Source of the DNA: Gonatopus flavifemur
Taxonomy: Eukaryota > Arthropoda > Insecta > Hymenoptera > Dryinidae
Direction: 5' to 3'
Length of the DNA stretch: 64,000 nucleotides
Assembly (NCBI GenBank): GCA_018340375.1
Contig: JAFFJZ010000004.1
Coordinates: 44,556,001-44,620,000, forward strand
Part shown: positions 52,638 through 63,720 of the stretch, in pieces
How the letters are laid out: the number at the start of each line of letters is the position of its first letter
How positions within the stretch are numbered: position 1 is the stretch's first letter
Notes under the pieces: model-generated
Told to the model about the DNA's origin: nothing
The model's input: only the letters and a program-made list of their open reading frames with translations
The model's database searches: none
Position numbers and translations under genes: made by a program

Positions 52638-54548
52638 ATGACCCGTTTTCAAAGAAGAAGATATCTAGAAGAATGTTTGGAAGCAGGAGAATCTGACGAT
52701 GGTCAAGTATCGGATTGTGACGACGATGAATATTTTCCTGGCTCCGATGTCGAAGTTCCGGACAATGACCATGCTGGTATAATACACATTGCTTTTTTAT
52801 TGTGTATATCAAAAATTCTTATGTATTTGATATTTATTACGTTGTTTATATTTCCAAAAGAAAACGTCACAGTTCATACGGATACAGTTACAGGAGAAGA
52901 TGATGAAGATGGAGATGAGGAGAGTGAAATAGAAGAAGAGGCTAGTGTGTCAGGAATGAAAGCCAAAGATGGTACTCAGTGGGCTAAAAGACCAAGAACT
53001 TAACCTCAAGTTCCAAGACATAATATTATACGACATAGGCCTGGACCTCATAAGAGCAGAGAAATGTTGTCAGTAGTCGATACGTTTAAAAAATTTTACA
53101 CTCCAGAAATGGCTGACATAATTATACGTCATACGAATAAGAAAGCACACTCGATATACGCAGCATATAATGAAAATAATCCAGGGCAACAACAATTGAC
53201 ATGTAAAAATCTTGAGCTTCCCGAATTATATGCATTCCCAGGTATTTTGATAACCTCTGGAGCCAATAATTCGAATACTGATAATACAGTTGATATGTGG
53301 CAGTCATACTCATATCCATTGTATCGAGCTCCAATGAGTATCAATCGCTTCTGGAACATCCTACGTTTCATTCGATTTGATGACGCCAACACTCGAGTTC
53401 ACCTTATGGAAAACGATAAAGCTGCTCCAATACGAGACATTTGGACTATGTTGAATGTCAATTTGATGAAAAATTATAAGCCAACAGAGAACCTAACAGT
53501 CAATGAACAACTTTACCCGTACCGTGGTCGAACCAAATTGACCCAATATATTCCATCGAAACCAGCCAAATATGGCATCAAAGTATGGTGGATATGTGAT
53601 GCTGAGAATTCGTACCCACTGACTGGCCAACTTTGCACTGGAAAATTGAATAATGGTCGTGAGAAGAATGTTGGTGAGAGAGTTGTCAAAGATTTAGTTG
53701 CACCGTTCAAAGGATCTGGTAGGAACATTACAATGGACAACTATTTCACTTCCTTACCTTTGACCAAATGTTCACTATCTGGGAACCCAACAATAGTTGG
53801 TACCTTGAAGAAGAATAAAACATACATCCCACCAGCGATGGCTCCATCAAAAGTACGAGAAGAATTATCCACTGTGTTCGGTTTTCATGAACAAGTCACA
53901 ATGTGCAGTTATGTTCTCAAAAAAAAAACAAAGCAGTGATCATGTTGTTGACAATGCATTCGGGAGAAATAATTAGTGATAATACGGAGAAAAAACCAGA
54001 GATTATTGAATTTTATAAGTGGCAACTGGTCCAAGGCTGGTGTAGACACGATGGATAAGATGCTTGGTAGATATACGACAAAAAGATCAACTCGAAGATG
54101 GCCTCTTGCGTTTTTTCATAATATTCTGGATACCACTTACCTTGCTACATACATCGTGTATTATGAGAATGATAAGATGCTTCCAAAAAAAACGTATGAA
54201 CGACGATTGTTTTATCGCTAACTGGGTAGAGAGCTCTGTACTCCATTTATCGAAGAACGCTCTCATAATGCTCAAATCATGAGACATTTCACAACAAAAG
54301 TGGCTATTGAGAGTATATTTGGTAAGGCAATGGGGGCGTACGAGCAGCCAACAGCATCTAGCTCTTCAATGCCTCACGCAGAGCTCGATTCAACGGGGAG
54401 AAAGAAGATAACAGGTCCATGCCATGCTTGTCTCAAGAGTGAAATCAAAAAACGCCGCAAAATGAGAAAATCATGTTGTGTATGTCGTTTACCTATATGT
54501 GATCAACATCCCGTCTCAATCACTAAATGTGGAGGATGTGTTACATAA
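52638..54548 (+). pseudogene. piggyBac-type transposase (PGBD), broken; first catalytic Asp replaced
   Basis: ATG at 52638 (MTRFQRRRYLEE), 10 bp after the hAT insertion. Acidic N-terminus, then HKSREMLSVVDTFKKFYTPE, the DDE core (MSINRFWNILRFIRFDD, ENLTVNEQLYPYRGR, NITMDNYFTSLPL, SKAGVDTMDKMLG) and a C-terminal Cys-rich cross-brace (CHACLKS .. CCVCRLPICDQH .. CGGC). The first catalytic Asp, normally in DEQ, reads NEQ; the second (MDN) and third (GVDTMD) remain. Breaks: stop at 53001-53003, a frameshift in the A10 run at about 53920-53929, another near 54020, and a stop at 54220. A hydrophobic, out-of-character segment at 52777-52860 is best explained as an intron. Different subfamily from the copy at 28500-30028. 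Confidence 0.85.
52777..52860 (+). other. Probable 84-nt intron in piggyBac-type gene
   Basis: Starts GTATAA, ends TTTCCAAAAG, AT-rich with T-rich 3' half. Translated, it gives a hydrophobic stretch (IAFLLCISKILMYLIFITLF) in the middle of an acidic, charged region. Length 84 is a multiple of three, so retention does not shift the frame. Confidence 0.6.
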
Positions 54549-54848
54549 CTTGATTTACATGTTTTTTATCCTCAAATTACCACGATTAGAAATGAAGGAA
54601 AAATATATCAACGAGTAGAGAGGAAATTAGATAGCGCATTTCCTGTTTCTCCTGCATTCTTCTGATTATTATCCATAATAAAAATTGTTCAAATGAACGA
54701 AATGATCAGCAACATTGTCAATTATTCATGAAAGAGTTGAATTATCTGAATAGTACGAATGATTGATCATTCATCCCTTTTTTCACTGTGTATAAACTCG
54801 GCTTTGACCCACACTGACTTATATGGGTACCTGGGTACCCGGTCATTG

Positions 54849-55796
54849 GACGGAAGACATATGGAGTTTGACAACTTATAACTTTGTTTCAATCAACAAT
54901 ATTCCAAATTTCCAACGAAAAACTGGCGTCAACAGTCCTGAATTATGGGGATCCAAGCGTTCATAAATTTCTTTTGACAGGAATTTGAAAAATTCCACAT
55001 TTCAGACTAGAATGGATACCCGGGTACTCGGTTTTTGAACGGACGGATAAGCTGATGAGCTGGTTTCATTTTTTATATCATCAAAGGCTGAGCTACGTTC
55101 AACCTCATTCGCTCTCTTTTATTTCCAAATTTCGCCTCCCCAATCCCCCCCCCCCTTGGCCGGCTGGCCAACCCTGTTTCTGCTCTGTGTGTGTTTTCAG
55201 GTCCGTCACTGGTCTGAGGCAGGGATCATCATTAGAGGACCTCGAGTGACGCTTTCTTCCTCCAAAAGCGCCTTTTGTGAGGGTAGGAAAAATACCTTAC
55301 ATCGGTATACTTCAAGGATGAAAATTCCACAAGCATACCGCGAATTTCTAGTTCACTTTCCATCACCATTTGGTAGGTATTTGATTGAATGGTCACTAGA
55401 TTCTCACCGATTGTAGACCATAACGAAATCATACTCACAGAATACTGAAAATTTCGGTATGATCATCAGAATTCTTAGGGAAGCCACAAAGATCCAGCAA
55501 AATCGATTGTCGAATAGTGCCCTGCCCCTCATGAAATATTCCCAATCCCGAACACTAGACAGAAGGGGATGAGAAATCTGCAAGTATCGCACTGCATTTT
55601 TTTATGACAAAAACCGGTCGAAGTCGGACAAAAATTTCCTAATAGATTGTAACGAGCGTTGTAAACAGACTGGCATTCGCTATGAATTGGGAAGAATGAT
55701 TTGTAGATGAATTGCAATGGATTAAATTTTGATTTTGATTCATACTTTTGATCGTCCTCTGCTAGCAGGGCATAGAATGTAGCTTCCATTTTGTAT
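54849..55796. other. No gene; C-run at 55146-55156
   Basis: Unassigned. CCCGGGTACTCGG near 55018 repeats the GGGTACC theme of the 49658/54848 motif. A C11 run lies at about 55146-55156. No protein family recognised. Confidence 0.5.
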
Positions 55797-55798
55797 TA

Positions 55799-56836
55799 GA
55801 GGTGTGCGAATCGCATTTTTTGACGCACGAATCGAATCGGATTTATTATCATCCTCTCGAATTAAAATCAAATCGAATATGAAAAATCTATGGCGAATCG
55901 AATTCAAACACCAAAACATTCAAGTGACATCTCATGAATGTAAACGGACTCAGCGTTTGCAGGATGAGTGGCAATTGTCACAAAACTTGACTATGTCTTC
56001 TTCTTCTTACTCTGACAGGGTTTTACCATCGGCCTAATGATGACTCATGACTGGGATTGATTATTGGTAATGACCCGATGATCGAGGCTTTTGACGCCAA
56101 GATACCTTATCAATTGTACATAATTTTTCACGTGATCTCGGCGTATCGCTACACTCGATTTCTTGTGAGTGCTCAACACTTCATTCATTTAGAATTTAAT
56201 TGTTAAAAAATCCTCAAGGAAATAACGTGAAACATCACGCGATTCACAGCGTGATTTTTCATGTGATTTGCAGCATTAACCAGCAGTCCATTTCATTAAG
56301 ACATTCCACGTGATTTCTCACGTCATTTTCAACGTGATTTCCAACATCATAAACCACATGACAAATTACGTCCTTTTTTTCTCTGGCCGATTTCAAATTG
56401 AAAATTCAGTTGCCTGAACAAAATATTAGTTTCATTGACTGAAAATGCTTGTTATAACAAACAATATTCCAGTTCAGGCAACTTCAATCTCTCATTCGAT
56501 GTCAGTATTAGTTATTGAAATTGAAATCGTATGTTTTTTCAGTGTAATCCAGCAAGTTTCGATGGAAGTCAACAAATTCCAAAGGAATGTATTAGATCCT
56601 ATAGACTATCACTGCATATCACCGACATTCTGTTACATTTCGTGGAATTTGGCCGATCTGCAATGAAAAAAAAAAAAAAAAACAAACGGGCGGAAATTGA
56701 GTGAGGCTCAATGAAATTTTTTACCAATGCTTTGGTCGTTTGTGCTTTGCCAATTCGGAATCGAATTCTTACGATTCAAAATCTTCGGATGATTCGTTCA
56801 CGAATTCCTTATGTTTGTTAACGAATCGCACAACTC
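55799..56836. mobile_element. TIR element (GAGGTGTGCGAATCG), TA target
   Basis: 1038 bp with ends GAGGTGTGCGAATCGC and GCGATTCG-type ..CGAATCGCACAACTC, TA on both sides (55797-55798 and 56837-56838). Subterminal AATCGAATTC words occur near both ends. Internal CACGTGATTT / AACGTGATTTCC repeats at 56190-56370. An A-run (about 17) at 56665-56683. No transposase seen. Confidence 0.65.
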
Positions 56837-56838
56837 TA

Positions 56839-57769
56839 CCTTGTGTAACGTGAATAGGGATCACTTTGCGACTGCAGGTTTTTTAATAGCATTGTTCATA
56901 TCAATTTAACAATGGAATATATAAATGAAGAATATATGCAGAAGAAATCGAAATAAGATATAATGATGTACATTATGATCATCAAAAAAGACCGCAAAAG
57001 AGTAAAAAATAACGCCAAGTCCATGAAAACATATGAAAGTCTCACAGTAAAACTGGGGGTAATCTTTCAGAAGAAGAATTCACTTTTCCAGAATTTCATC
57101 TTATATATCACAAACATATAACATGTGGTCACAAAAAAATATGAAATCATCACTTCGTACCAAGTACATTCGATTATCAAAATGTTATTCAAATATCCAG
57201 TATGTTGTAACTCTAATGCGTCGAGAATGCATTCGGAGTAGATTATAGCTTCCAAAAAATAGAGAGCTTCCGGTTGAGAGTTGCTTAACGGCCGTGTTTG
57301 TTTTGGCTCTGTTTAGAATTAAAGTTTCCGTATTGGTTTTTGAAAATACGTAGTGAATTTGGGTTTTCATTTCGTTGATGCACGATTTTGCTCCAGATTT
57401 GCCAGTGATTGTACATGTGGAATAACTACCGAACAGTGTAATCGGGTTATTTGAATCGTTGTGTGATTACTATGCTCGTGAAGAGTATGCTGTTTTTTGG
57501 AATCTTCCTTACTACGTGAATCAATTTAACGAGACACAGTTATCTTCTAATATCAAACGAGGGCAGCACCTTCTATGAACAAATCAAATTAAACAATTAA
57601 CCCGAGTAATGTACGTGTATATCTACACGGGGAACAATGAAAAAAACAAACTGACTCGCAGAAGGCGGTACCAATATCTTCGGAAACCCCTATCGGCCCT
57701 AAGGCCCTCAAAAGCTTTCTCTTGGATCCGTAAATGAACTGACAGTTGTGAATCACTTACCATCTACTA
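56839..57769. other. No gene; probable 5' region of next retrotransposon toward the right
   Basis: Unassigned; the last few hundred bases may be the 5' untranslated part of the non-LTR element whose ORF1 opens near 57770. Confidence 0.45.
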
Positions 57770-58573
57770 TCAAAACGAACGAGAGATGAAGACGAAGACT
57801 CACCGCCAAATTTGGATGTATTGAAGAGACGTTACACCTCTTATTCTGATATCACTAATTTGTCATGTGATTCATCGACTGACATCAAAACCAAGATTAA
57901 TACTGAAAGCTTTGTAGAAAAGTTTCCAAAGTCAACTGCTGGAATGGAAACCCTACTTAGAAAAATTCAACAAGAAATTAGAGACCTCAAAAAATCGACC
58001 AAAGAGAAAAATGATAATCTCAGGAACCTCATTGTATCAGCAACGAAAGATATCTCTGCGCAAATCTCAGTACTCAATACAGAAATGACTACGCTGAAAA
58101 CTGATCACAACGTATTGGAAAAGAAATGCGAGGAACAATTTTCCACAACAGACGAAAAATTGGAAGCGCTGACAACTCTCGTGGGAACACAAAGTAAAAT
58201 GCTTAGAAGACCGAATATCATCATTAAAAGTTCCAAAATGGACTCTCCCAACCGATTAGATCAAGTCAACTCTTTCATAGAAGGGAATTTTGAAATCGAG
58301 AAAGTAATCATCGAAGCCATACCTTTTGGACCAGGAAAAGCCTGAACGCTAGCAAAATTTGTATGGACGAATATCGAGCAGGATGTCATGTCACGTAAAC
58401 TTGCTGTATTGAGAAACACAGGGATATCCTTTGACAACGACTATACACCAACCGAACGGAACATCACGCGTGAGACGCGTGAAAAGGTGGAAACAGAAAA
58501 AAATGCAGGCAGAGAGGCCAAACTTGGCTATATGAAAATCCAAGTCAATGGAACATGGGTTGCACTGGTCTGA
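57770..58573 (+). pseudogene. Non-LTR ORF1 protein (coiled coil plus RRM-like), one stop
   Basis: Frame open from about 57770 (SKRTRDEDEDSPPN) with no ATG in the visible part. Residues up to about 140 form a Lys/Glu-rich coiled coil (KIQQEIRDLKKSTKEKNDNL). Then PNIIIKSSK opens the RRM-like part. A TGA at 58343-58345 interrupts; the frame continues unchanged with KFVWTNIEQDVMSRKLAVLR, NITRETREKVE and LGYMKIQVNGTWVAL, then a stop. The order (NI.IKG, RNIT..TR, GY.KI.VNG.W) is typical of insect non-LTR ORF1 proteins. Only one nonsense codon, so moderately young. Confidence 0.75.
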
Positions 58574-58754
58574 ATCTAAGGGGAATTTCATTGACTTGTC
58601 GAGTTTAAAAAACGTATACCAGCCTTGGAACTTCAGAGCGAACGGTAATGGGAACCTAGGAGCCGATACTTCAATTGTTACACTGATTCATCGTTTGTCT
58701 TTGAATGAAAAACCTGTCGTTGGACCTCCAACCCTTCCCAATCATACACTGTTG

Positions 58755-60840
58755 AATGTAATGATTTGGAATCTTCATGGTATCGCGAATCTTTGTACAA
58801 ACTCCGAATCATGCGTTGCGAAAAACCTGTTGTTCTTCTGAAACCTGGAGTGTAGGAACTGTTGAAACGTCCCTTCCTTGCTGTTTGAGATCTCATGTGA
58901 CTATAGATTCTCCTGCAATGAAAAATTAAACTACCGGGAGGGGAATCGGAGGTTTATTAACGACTGTCGATAAGCATCTCAATCCGAGAATCATTGAAAT
59001 AACTCCTTGGTGGATTTTTCCTCGAATTCAAAGCTATCCCATGAATTTGATCATTGGTTCATTTTACTCTAGTCTCACATCATGATCTACCCGTGGTTTT
59101 AGAATTGTTACAAGTAGCCTGAAATGATATTTCCAAACATTTTGAAAATGATCTCTTGATCCTCGACGGAGATTTTGATTCGCGCATAGGTGAGTTGGAT
59201 ACCCCATATGTAGATATATTCTACAATACAGAACTAATAGATCAATTAAAATCAATAGACAAGACATTGAACTCAAATGGATCTTTATTATTCAAGTTCA
59301 TGATACAGAATAGTGTCGTTCTCATTGATGGAGAACAAATAGTGATTATCCTGTGCGCAATACTTACTTGGGATGCACGGGATCTAGTAGGGGAGAGACG
59401 TGCAGGTTGGACCGTGTTTTGTTCTTGACTTATAAGATGAGAACAGGGAATTATTTGATCAATATCCATATACCACCGAAGAGTGACAACCTTCAGGTAT
59501 ATTTCGTGATAGAAAGCTTCTTGATTGCTTTGAAATACTGCGGAATACAAGCGATGTTTGTTTGAAGTTGGAAAAATTGGTTAAAAAAAAGAAGCAAGCA
59601 TGCAAGTTGGGCCACTTCTGAAAATTCGCTGAAAAGGTAGAGAAATGCATTCTATACATCAGGTATGAAATTTGTAGCCGATATTTATTCATTTAAAATA
59701 GTTTTAACATCGGAATAATGAAATATCACTGACAATGAAATCATAATCACTGATTCCATGGTCTGTCTTTCTCTCCCTTCGGCATGCCATTCTAAAATAG
59801 GAAAATCACCGGATACTTGAGGTTACATTCGATGTAAACACTGTTCTGATCATCAAGGATGATTGAAATGGTGTTTGAATACTTATATACATACAAGAAA
59901 AACTAGTGGCTCAACCTACATGTTTTGGGTGGCCCAATCTACACATTCAATGCAACTTTGCAATTGCAAGAGCATCATTGTAATTTCACAATATGATCGA
60001 AATATGTTTTGTGTGATTCGAAAAAATCAAGAAAAAAACAGAATAGATTGATCTACCTTCATCAATCGGTCAACACTATCCTCTTTGTACGAAATGAAAT
60101 AAATTGGAATAAAACTTTTCTGCACGTTTTTCCACTTGCCTTCTGGAATACTCATAAGAGGTGTCTGTTTTTGCATCCTATGCACATGAAAAGTTAACAT
60201 ATGATGAGACTCGACTTCAATCGTCATGAAATCAGAGTTGCCAACGGTTAAAAATACAAAAAACTCCCTGGCCTAACCTGCATGCCGGTTCGACCTGCAT
60301 GCTTCTCCCCTACGATTGACCTTGTTTGAGTCCCAGTTGATAAGTTAGATTTTGTGAACGATCTCAAAATTGAGGCTGAATTACTTGGCTCTGATCATCA
60401 ACCGGTTTTACTGTATCTGAATCTATATTCCACAGAAAACTCTATGCCCCCACAAGGTAGAGTACCTTCCAATCTGATAATACAAAGAAAATTCCTGTGG
60501 AAACACAATGAAATTGATCAGTACGATCATTTTATTAAGAATTCGTCTTGTACATCTATCAGCGTTCCTGCTCATTCCATTGAGGATTGGTATGATAATT
60601 TTTATTGTTGATAGAAGCAGCACTTCAAACAAACATGATTCGTACTACCCGATATGGTAGACTCAACTCTGTAAATAAACCGTGGTATGATCGAGAGTCA
60701 AGAAGGACGTGGAGAAAAATATTAGACTCCGCTAGAAGCTCACAGTATAATCCCGGAAAGATTGCTGAATACCTTGGTCACAAAAAATCGCACAAGTCTC
60801 TGCTAAAGTCAAAGAAACACCAATTTCCGGAGCGATAATT
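58755..60840 (+). pseudogene. Non-LTR endonuclease domain, interrupted
   Basis: Starts NVMIWNLHGIANLC (the Asn-containing first motif of apurinic-type endonucleases). Several frame changes follow between 58840 and 59150. Then LLILDGDFDSRIGELDTPY (motif GDFNSRIG with Asn replaced by Asp), LNSNGSLLFKFMIQNSVVLI and YLGCTGSS. At that point a TA-flanked element (59390-60310) interrupts the conserved GSSTIDLVW region. It resumes with TIDLV, a stop, then LGSDHQPVLLYLNLY (catalytic SDH retained) and the linker toward the RT (KPWYDRESRRTWRKILDSAR). No RT follows. Confidence 0.75.
59390..60310. mobile_element. 921-bp TIR element (GGGGAGA), TA target
   Basis: Left end GGGGAGAGACGTGCAGGT, right end ACCTGCATGCTTCTCCCC, inverted copies with a few changes. 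TA flanks both sides (59388-59389 and 60311-60312). Removing the element and one TA restores the codons of the conserved endonuclease motif GSSTIDLV across the junction, strong proof of the boundary. The interior is AT-rich with no recognised transposase. Confidence 0.85.
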
Positions 60841-60950
60841 GAAAAGTTTGCTGAAGTGCAAGCCCCATGTGAGTTTTGGAATGCTGTCAGTGCTTGTGAA
60901 TATGGGAAAATAACCAGTAATTGCATATCCCATGGAATACATGGGATAGT

Positions 60951-61249
60951 ACTTGAAATATCTTCTTCAAACCCTGTTTATCCTGGGCGCTCCTCCTCTA
61001 CGTCCACTTTCTATGGTATTTCTGATTCACATATGATATTTTGTTTCACAATCAAATCTTTTCTCCCAATAATCACAAGAATTTCAAATGGGTCAATAAC
61101 TCTCATGTTACAGAAGGGATTATCCGTGAAGGTCATGGAGGAGGAGGAGAAGAACAGCAACAACAACATCCATAACAAGAAAACGACAATCGCAACATCC
61201 TCAAGAAATGGAGTTCGGATGAGTGTCGTTGGAAGGAAGTGTTGCTACT
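60951..61249. other. Unassigned junction, non-LTR to polymerase
   Basis: About 300 bp with no family assignment. It ends in a GGAGGAGGAGGAGAAGAACAGC-type purine and CAA-rich stretch just before the polymerase frame. May include the left flank of the polymerase-bearing element. Confidence 0.45.
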
Positions 61250-62390
61250 ATGAGTGAGAAAATTCCTGTATTGTCTGAGGGAGCGAAATTCTTTCAACTG
61301 TTCGGTATTCATGGTCGCGATATAATTCAAAAATCCACCCGAGGGAGGAGATTATGCGATATGGTTAGAGGGAGTCATACGCGAATTATACGGTAGAGTA
61401 GTGAACACGGTTACCGACGATTGTCATGGTGGCTGCTCTCCCAAGTCGGGAAAATTCAACAAAGGGGAAGCAGGAATTTCTTTCCGTCTAGTTCGTGATC
61501 TTTTCCTCAGTGATTCGTGGAATCTGATGAGCTCTGTGGCACAACAGTGGTTTCGACGTTGGGGAATCTTTCGTAGCTACTGTGACAACTGCGAAAGTTC
61601 CTTTCGGAAGAGGAGGGGATAATCTCAAATCAACTCCTGAAAATACGAGGAAAAAATCAATCCTTGAAATCACTAATAGACGTTGCTGGTGCTTACGTTG
61701 AGAGAGAGGAGGTTCGTAGTGGTGATCTCCACCGTACTTGGGAGGAAATTGGAGATATGACAGAGGAATTGCAACGAGAGAAAGCTCTTAAATCAGTTTC
61801 AAATGCTAAAGTACGAATTCTTGAGGAAAGATGTGGTATGGAGGAAATTCGTCAATTCCAAAAGTTCTCAGCGAATGAAGATTCAGCTCTCGTTGTACAC
61901 AATATGAGATCATTTGGAAGAGGTGACCCCCCTCTATATGATGGATTGAATGAAATTATCTCCACCGGTTTCAATATTACACATGGATTGAATATCTTGT
62001 ACTATGAGGATAGACGTCACTATGAACCCATTTTGAATTTGAGAGCAGCTTGCGGACACCGAAATTACTGTGTTCCATGTAATACTCGATACAATCATGA
62101 ACACCGTTGTTCTGGCCAATGTCTGCGTTGTAAAAGTATCCCAATCTGTGACACATCAAAACTTCCCATTAAATGTGAATCTTGTCTGCGTACACTCTAC
62201 GGTGACGAATGTTACGAGAAACATCGACAACCTGGATCCTACACACAGATAATAGTCATTTGTATGCGAAACTCTGAGAATCTGTTCAACCTGTAATCAC
62301 CCCGTAAATGTTCGGATTGGAGAGCATGAATTTGGATACACATATTGTGATGTATGTGAAAAGAACTGCAAGTTGGTCATTTATGTTATA
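61250..62390 (+). pseudogene. Protein-primed family B DNA polymerase, N-terminal part
   Basis: N-terminal region of a polymerase of the protein-primed B family, as carried by Polinton/Maverick elements and bidnaviruses, which replicates a linear genome. Three frames are used in turn: one from 61250, a second about 61330-61620, a third 61664-62240, then another shift before 62390. So at least three frameshifts. Supporting motifs: a helical N-terminal domain; then a Cys/His-rich region (CGHRNYCVPCNTRYNH, HRCSGQCLRC, CESCLRTLYGDECYEKH, CDVCEKNCK) with CxxC spacing typical of the region before the exonuclease domain in these polymerases. The gene is then cut by a foldback element at TA 62391-62392 and continues at 63721. 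Decayed endogenous copy; which of the two groups it belongs to is open. Confidence 0.65.
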
Positions 62391-62392
62391 CA

Positions 62393-63719
62393 GGGTGTCC
62401 AATTTTAATCTTCAAATGCAAATATCTTGAAAACATGCACCTTCAACAAAAAGTACTCCATACCAAAGTTGTTATACAAAGAGGGGGCCACAAAACTACG
62501 ATATCAGTTCCATCATAGATGGCGTTATGATCGATTAAAATGGGGTCAACATCATTTTTCCAAACGGAAACCACCACTTTTTATTGCATATCTTGATTAT
62601 ACGCAAAAAACTGAGTGACTTTTGCTTGAAACGTTTTCTTAAATTTTTGAAGATGGCGCCACAAAAAATAAGGTCTGTGAAAAATAAAGTCTATGGAACA
62701 ATATGCGGATATCTTGTGGAATGCATCCAAGAGCCGAAATGTCTCATTCGAATGTTGTTGTTAAGACAGGGGCCGACGCAATGGCGATATCAGCTCCCTA
62801 GTAGATGGCGCTGTGGTCGGTAAAAATGAGGTCAACTTCAATTTTTCAAATGAAAACTCCTACTTTTTATCGCATTTCATGATTCTACGCGAAAAAATGA
62901 GGAAGTTTTGTTTGAAACATTTTCCCTAAATTCTTGAAGATGGAAACGGTGAGGGATGAGGTTGATGAGAAAGTTCTACTGCATTTTGTGTGAAGCAACG
63001 CTCAACGTTTCCAAAACATTGAATTACAGTCATTTACAAACTTTTGGACATGACATTTGTTGTGTTTGGTGTTCGATTCCTTCTCTGAAATTATTATTTT
63101 TTTGATTTGTTTGTTGAGCGTTGCTTCACACATGATACAGGAGAACTTTTTCATCAACCTCATCTTCTACCGTTTCCATCTTCAAGAATTTAGGAAAAAT
63201 GTTTCAAACAAAACTTCCTCATTTGTTCACGTAGAATCATGATATGCGATAAAAAGTAAGAGTTTCCATTCGGAAAATTGAAGTGGACCTCATTTTTACC
63301 GACCACAGCGCCATCTACTATGGAACTGATATCGCCTTTATGTCGTCCCCTGTCTTAACAACAACATTCGAATGAGATATTTCGACTCTTGGATGCATTC
63401 CACAAGATATCCGCATATTGTTTCATAGACTTCATTTTTCATCGATTGTGGCGCCATCTTCAAAAATCTAGAAAAACGTTTCAAGCAAAAATTACTCAGT
63501 CTTTTGCGTAGAATCAAGATATGCAATAAAATGTGGGGGTTCTTGTTTAAAAAAATGATGTTGAGCCCATTTTAATCGATCATAACGCCATCTATGATGA
63601 AACTGATATCGTAGTTTTGTGGCCCCCTCTTTGTATAACAACTTTGGTACGAAGTCCTTTTGGTTTAAGCTGCATGTTTTTGAGATATTTGCATTTAAAG
63701 ATTGAAATGGAACACCCTG
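62393..63719. mobile_element. 1327-bp foldback DD41D-type element, no transposase
   Basis: TA on both sides (62391-62392 and 63720-63721), ends CAGGGTGTCCAATTTTAATC and inverse. The two arms, about 62393-63006 and 63113-63719, mirror each other for over 600 bp (for example GATATCAGTTCCATCATAGA and its complement) around a spacer of about 105 bp. Ends match the CAGGGTG.. termini of the DD41D family above, but no transposase fragment is seen. Each arm contains two diverged sub-repeats (GATGGCG.. at 62640 and 62935), suggesting stepwise growth. Confidence 0.85.
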
Positions 63720-63720
63720 T

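Larger units (their letters stand above)
49658..54848 (+). mobile_element. Candidate piggyBac-type element bounded by GGGTACC inverted motif
   Basis: The 25-bp segment at 49658-49682 (CAATGACCGGGTACCC.. CCCA) recurs inverted at 54824-54848 (TGGG.. GGGTACCCGGTCATTG) with only two or three differences. The only transposase between them is the piggyBac-type pseudogene at 52638-54548. No TTAA was found at the exact ends, so these may be subterminal repeats or a different element altogether. A hAT element (50738-52619) is nested inside. Confidence 0.4.
57770..60950 (+). mobile_element. Second non-LTR retrotransposon, truncated after endonuclease
   Basis: ORF1 (57770-58573), then endonuclease (58755 to about 60840), interrupted by a TA-flanked element at 59390-60310. 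The coding text stops near 60950 before any reverse-transcriptase motif. The C-terminal part is therefore missing, or replaced by the sequence leading to the polymerase pseudogene. Sequence and base composition differ clearly from the purine-rich element at 22536-33611. Element ends not identified. Confidence 0.75.

Noticed and set aside
62070..62252. Alternative frames inside the polymerase Cys-rich region
   Set aside because: Shadows of the frame at 61664-62240, which holds the ordered CxxC motifs.
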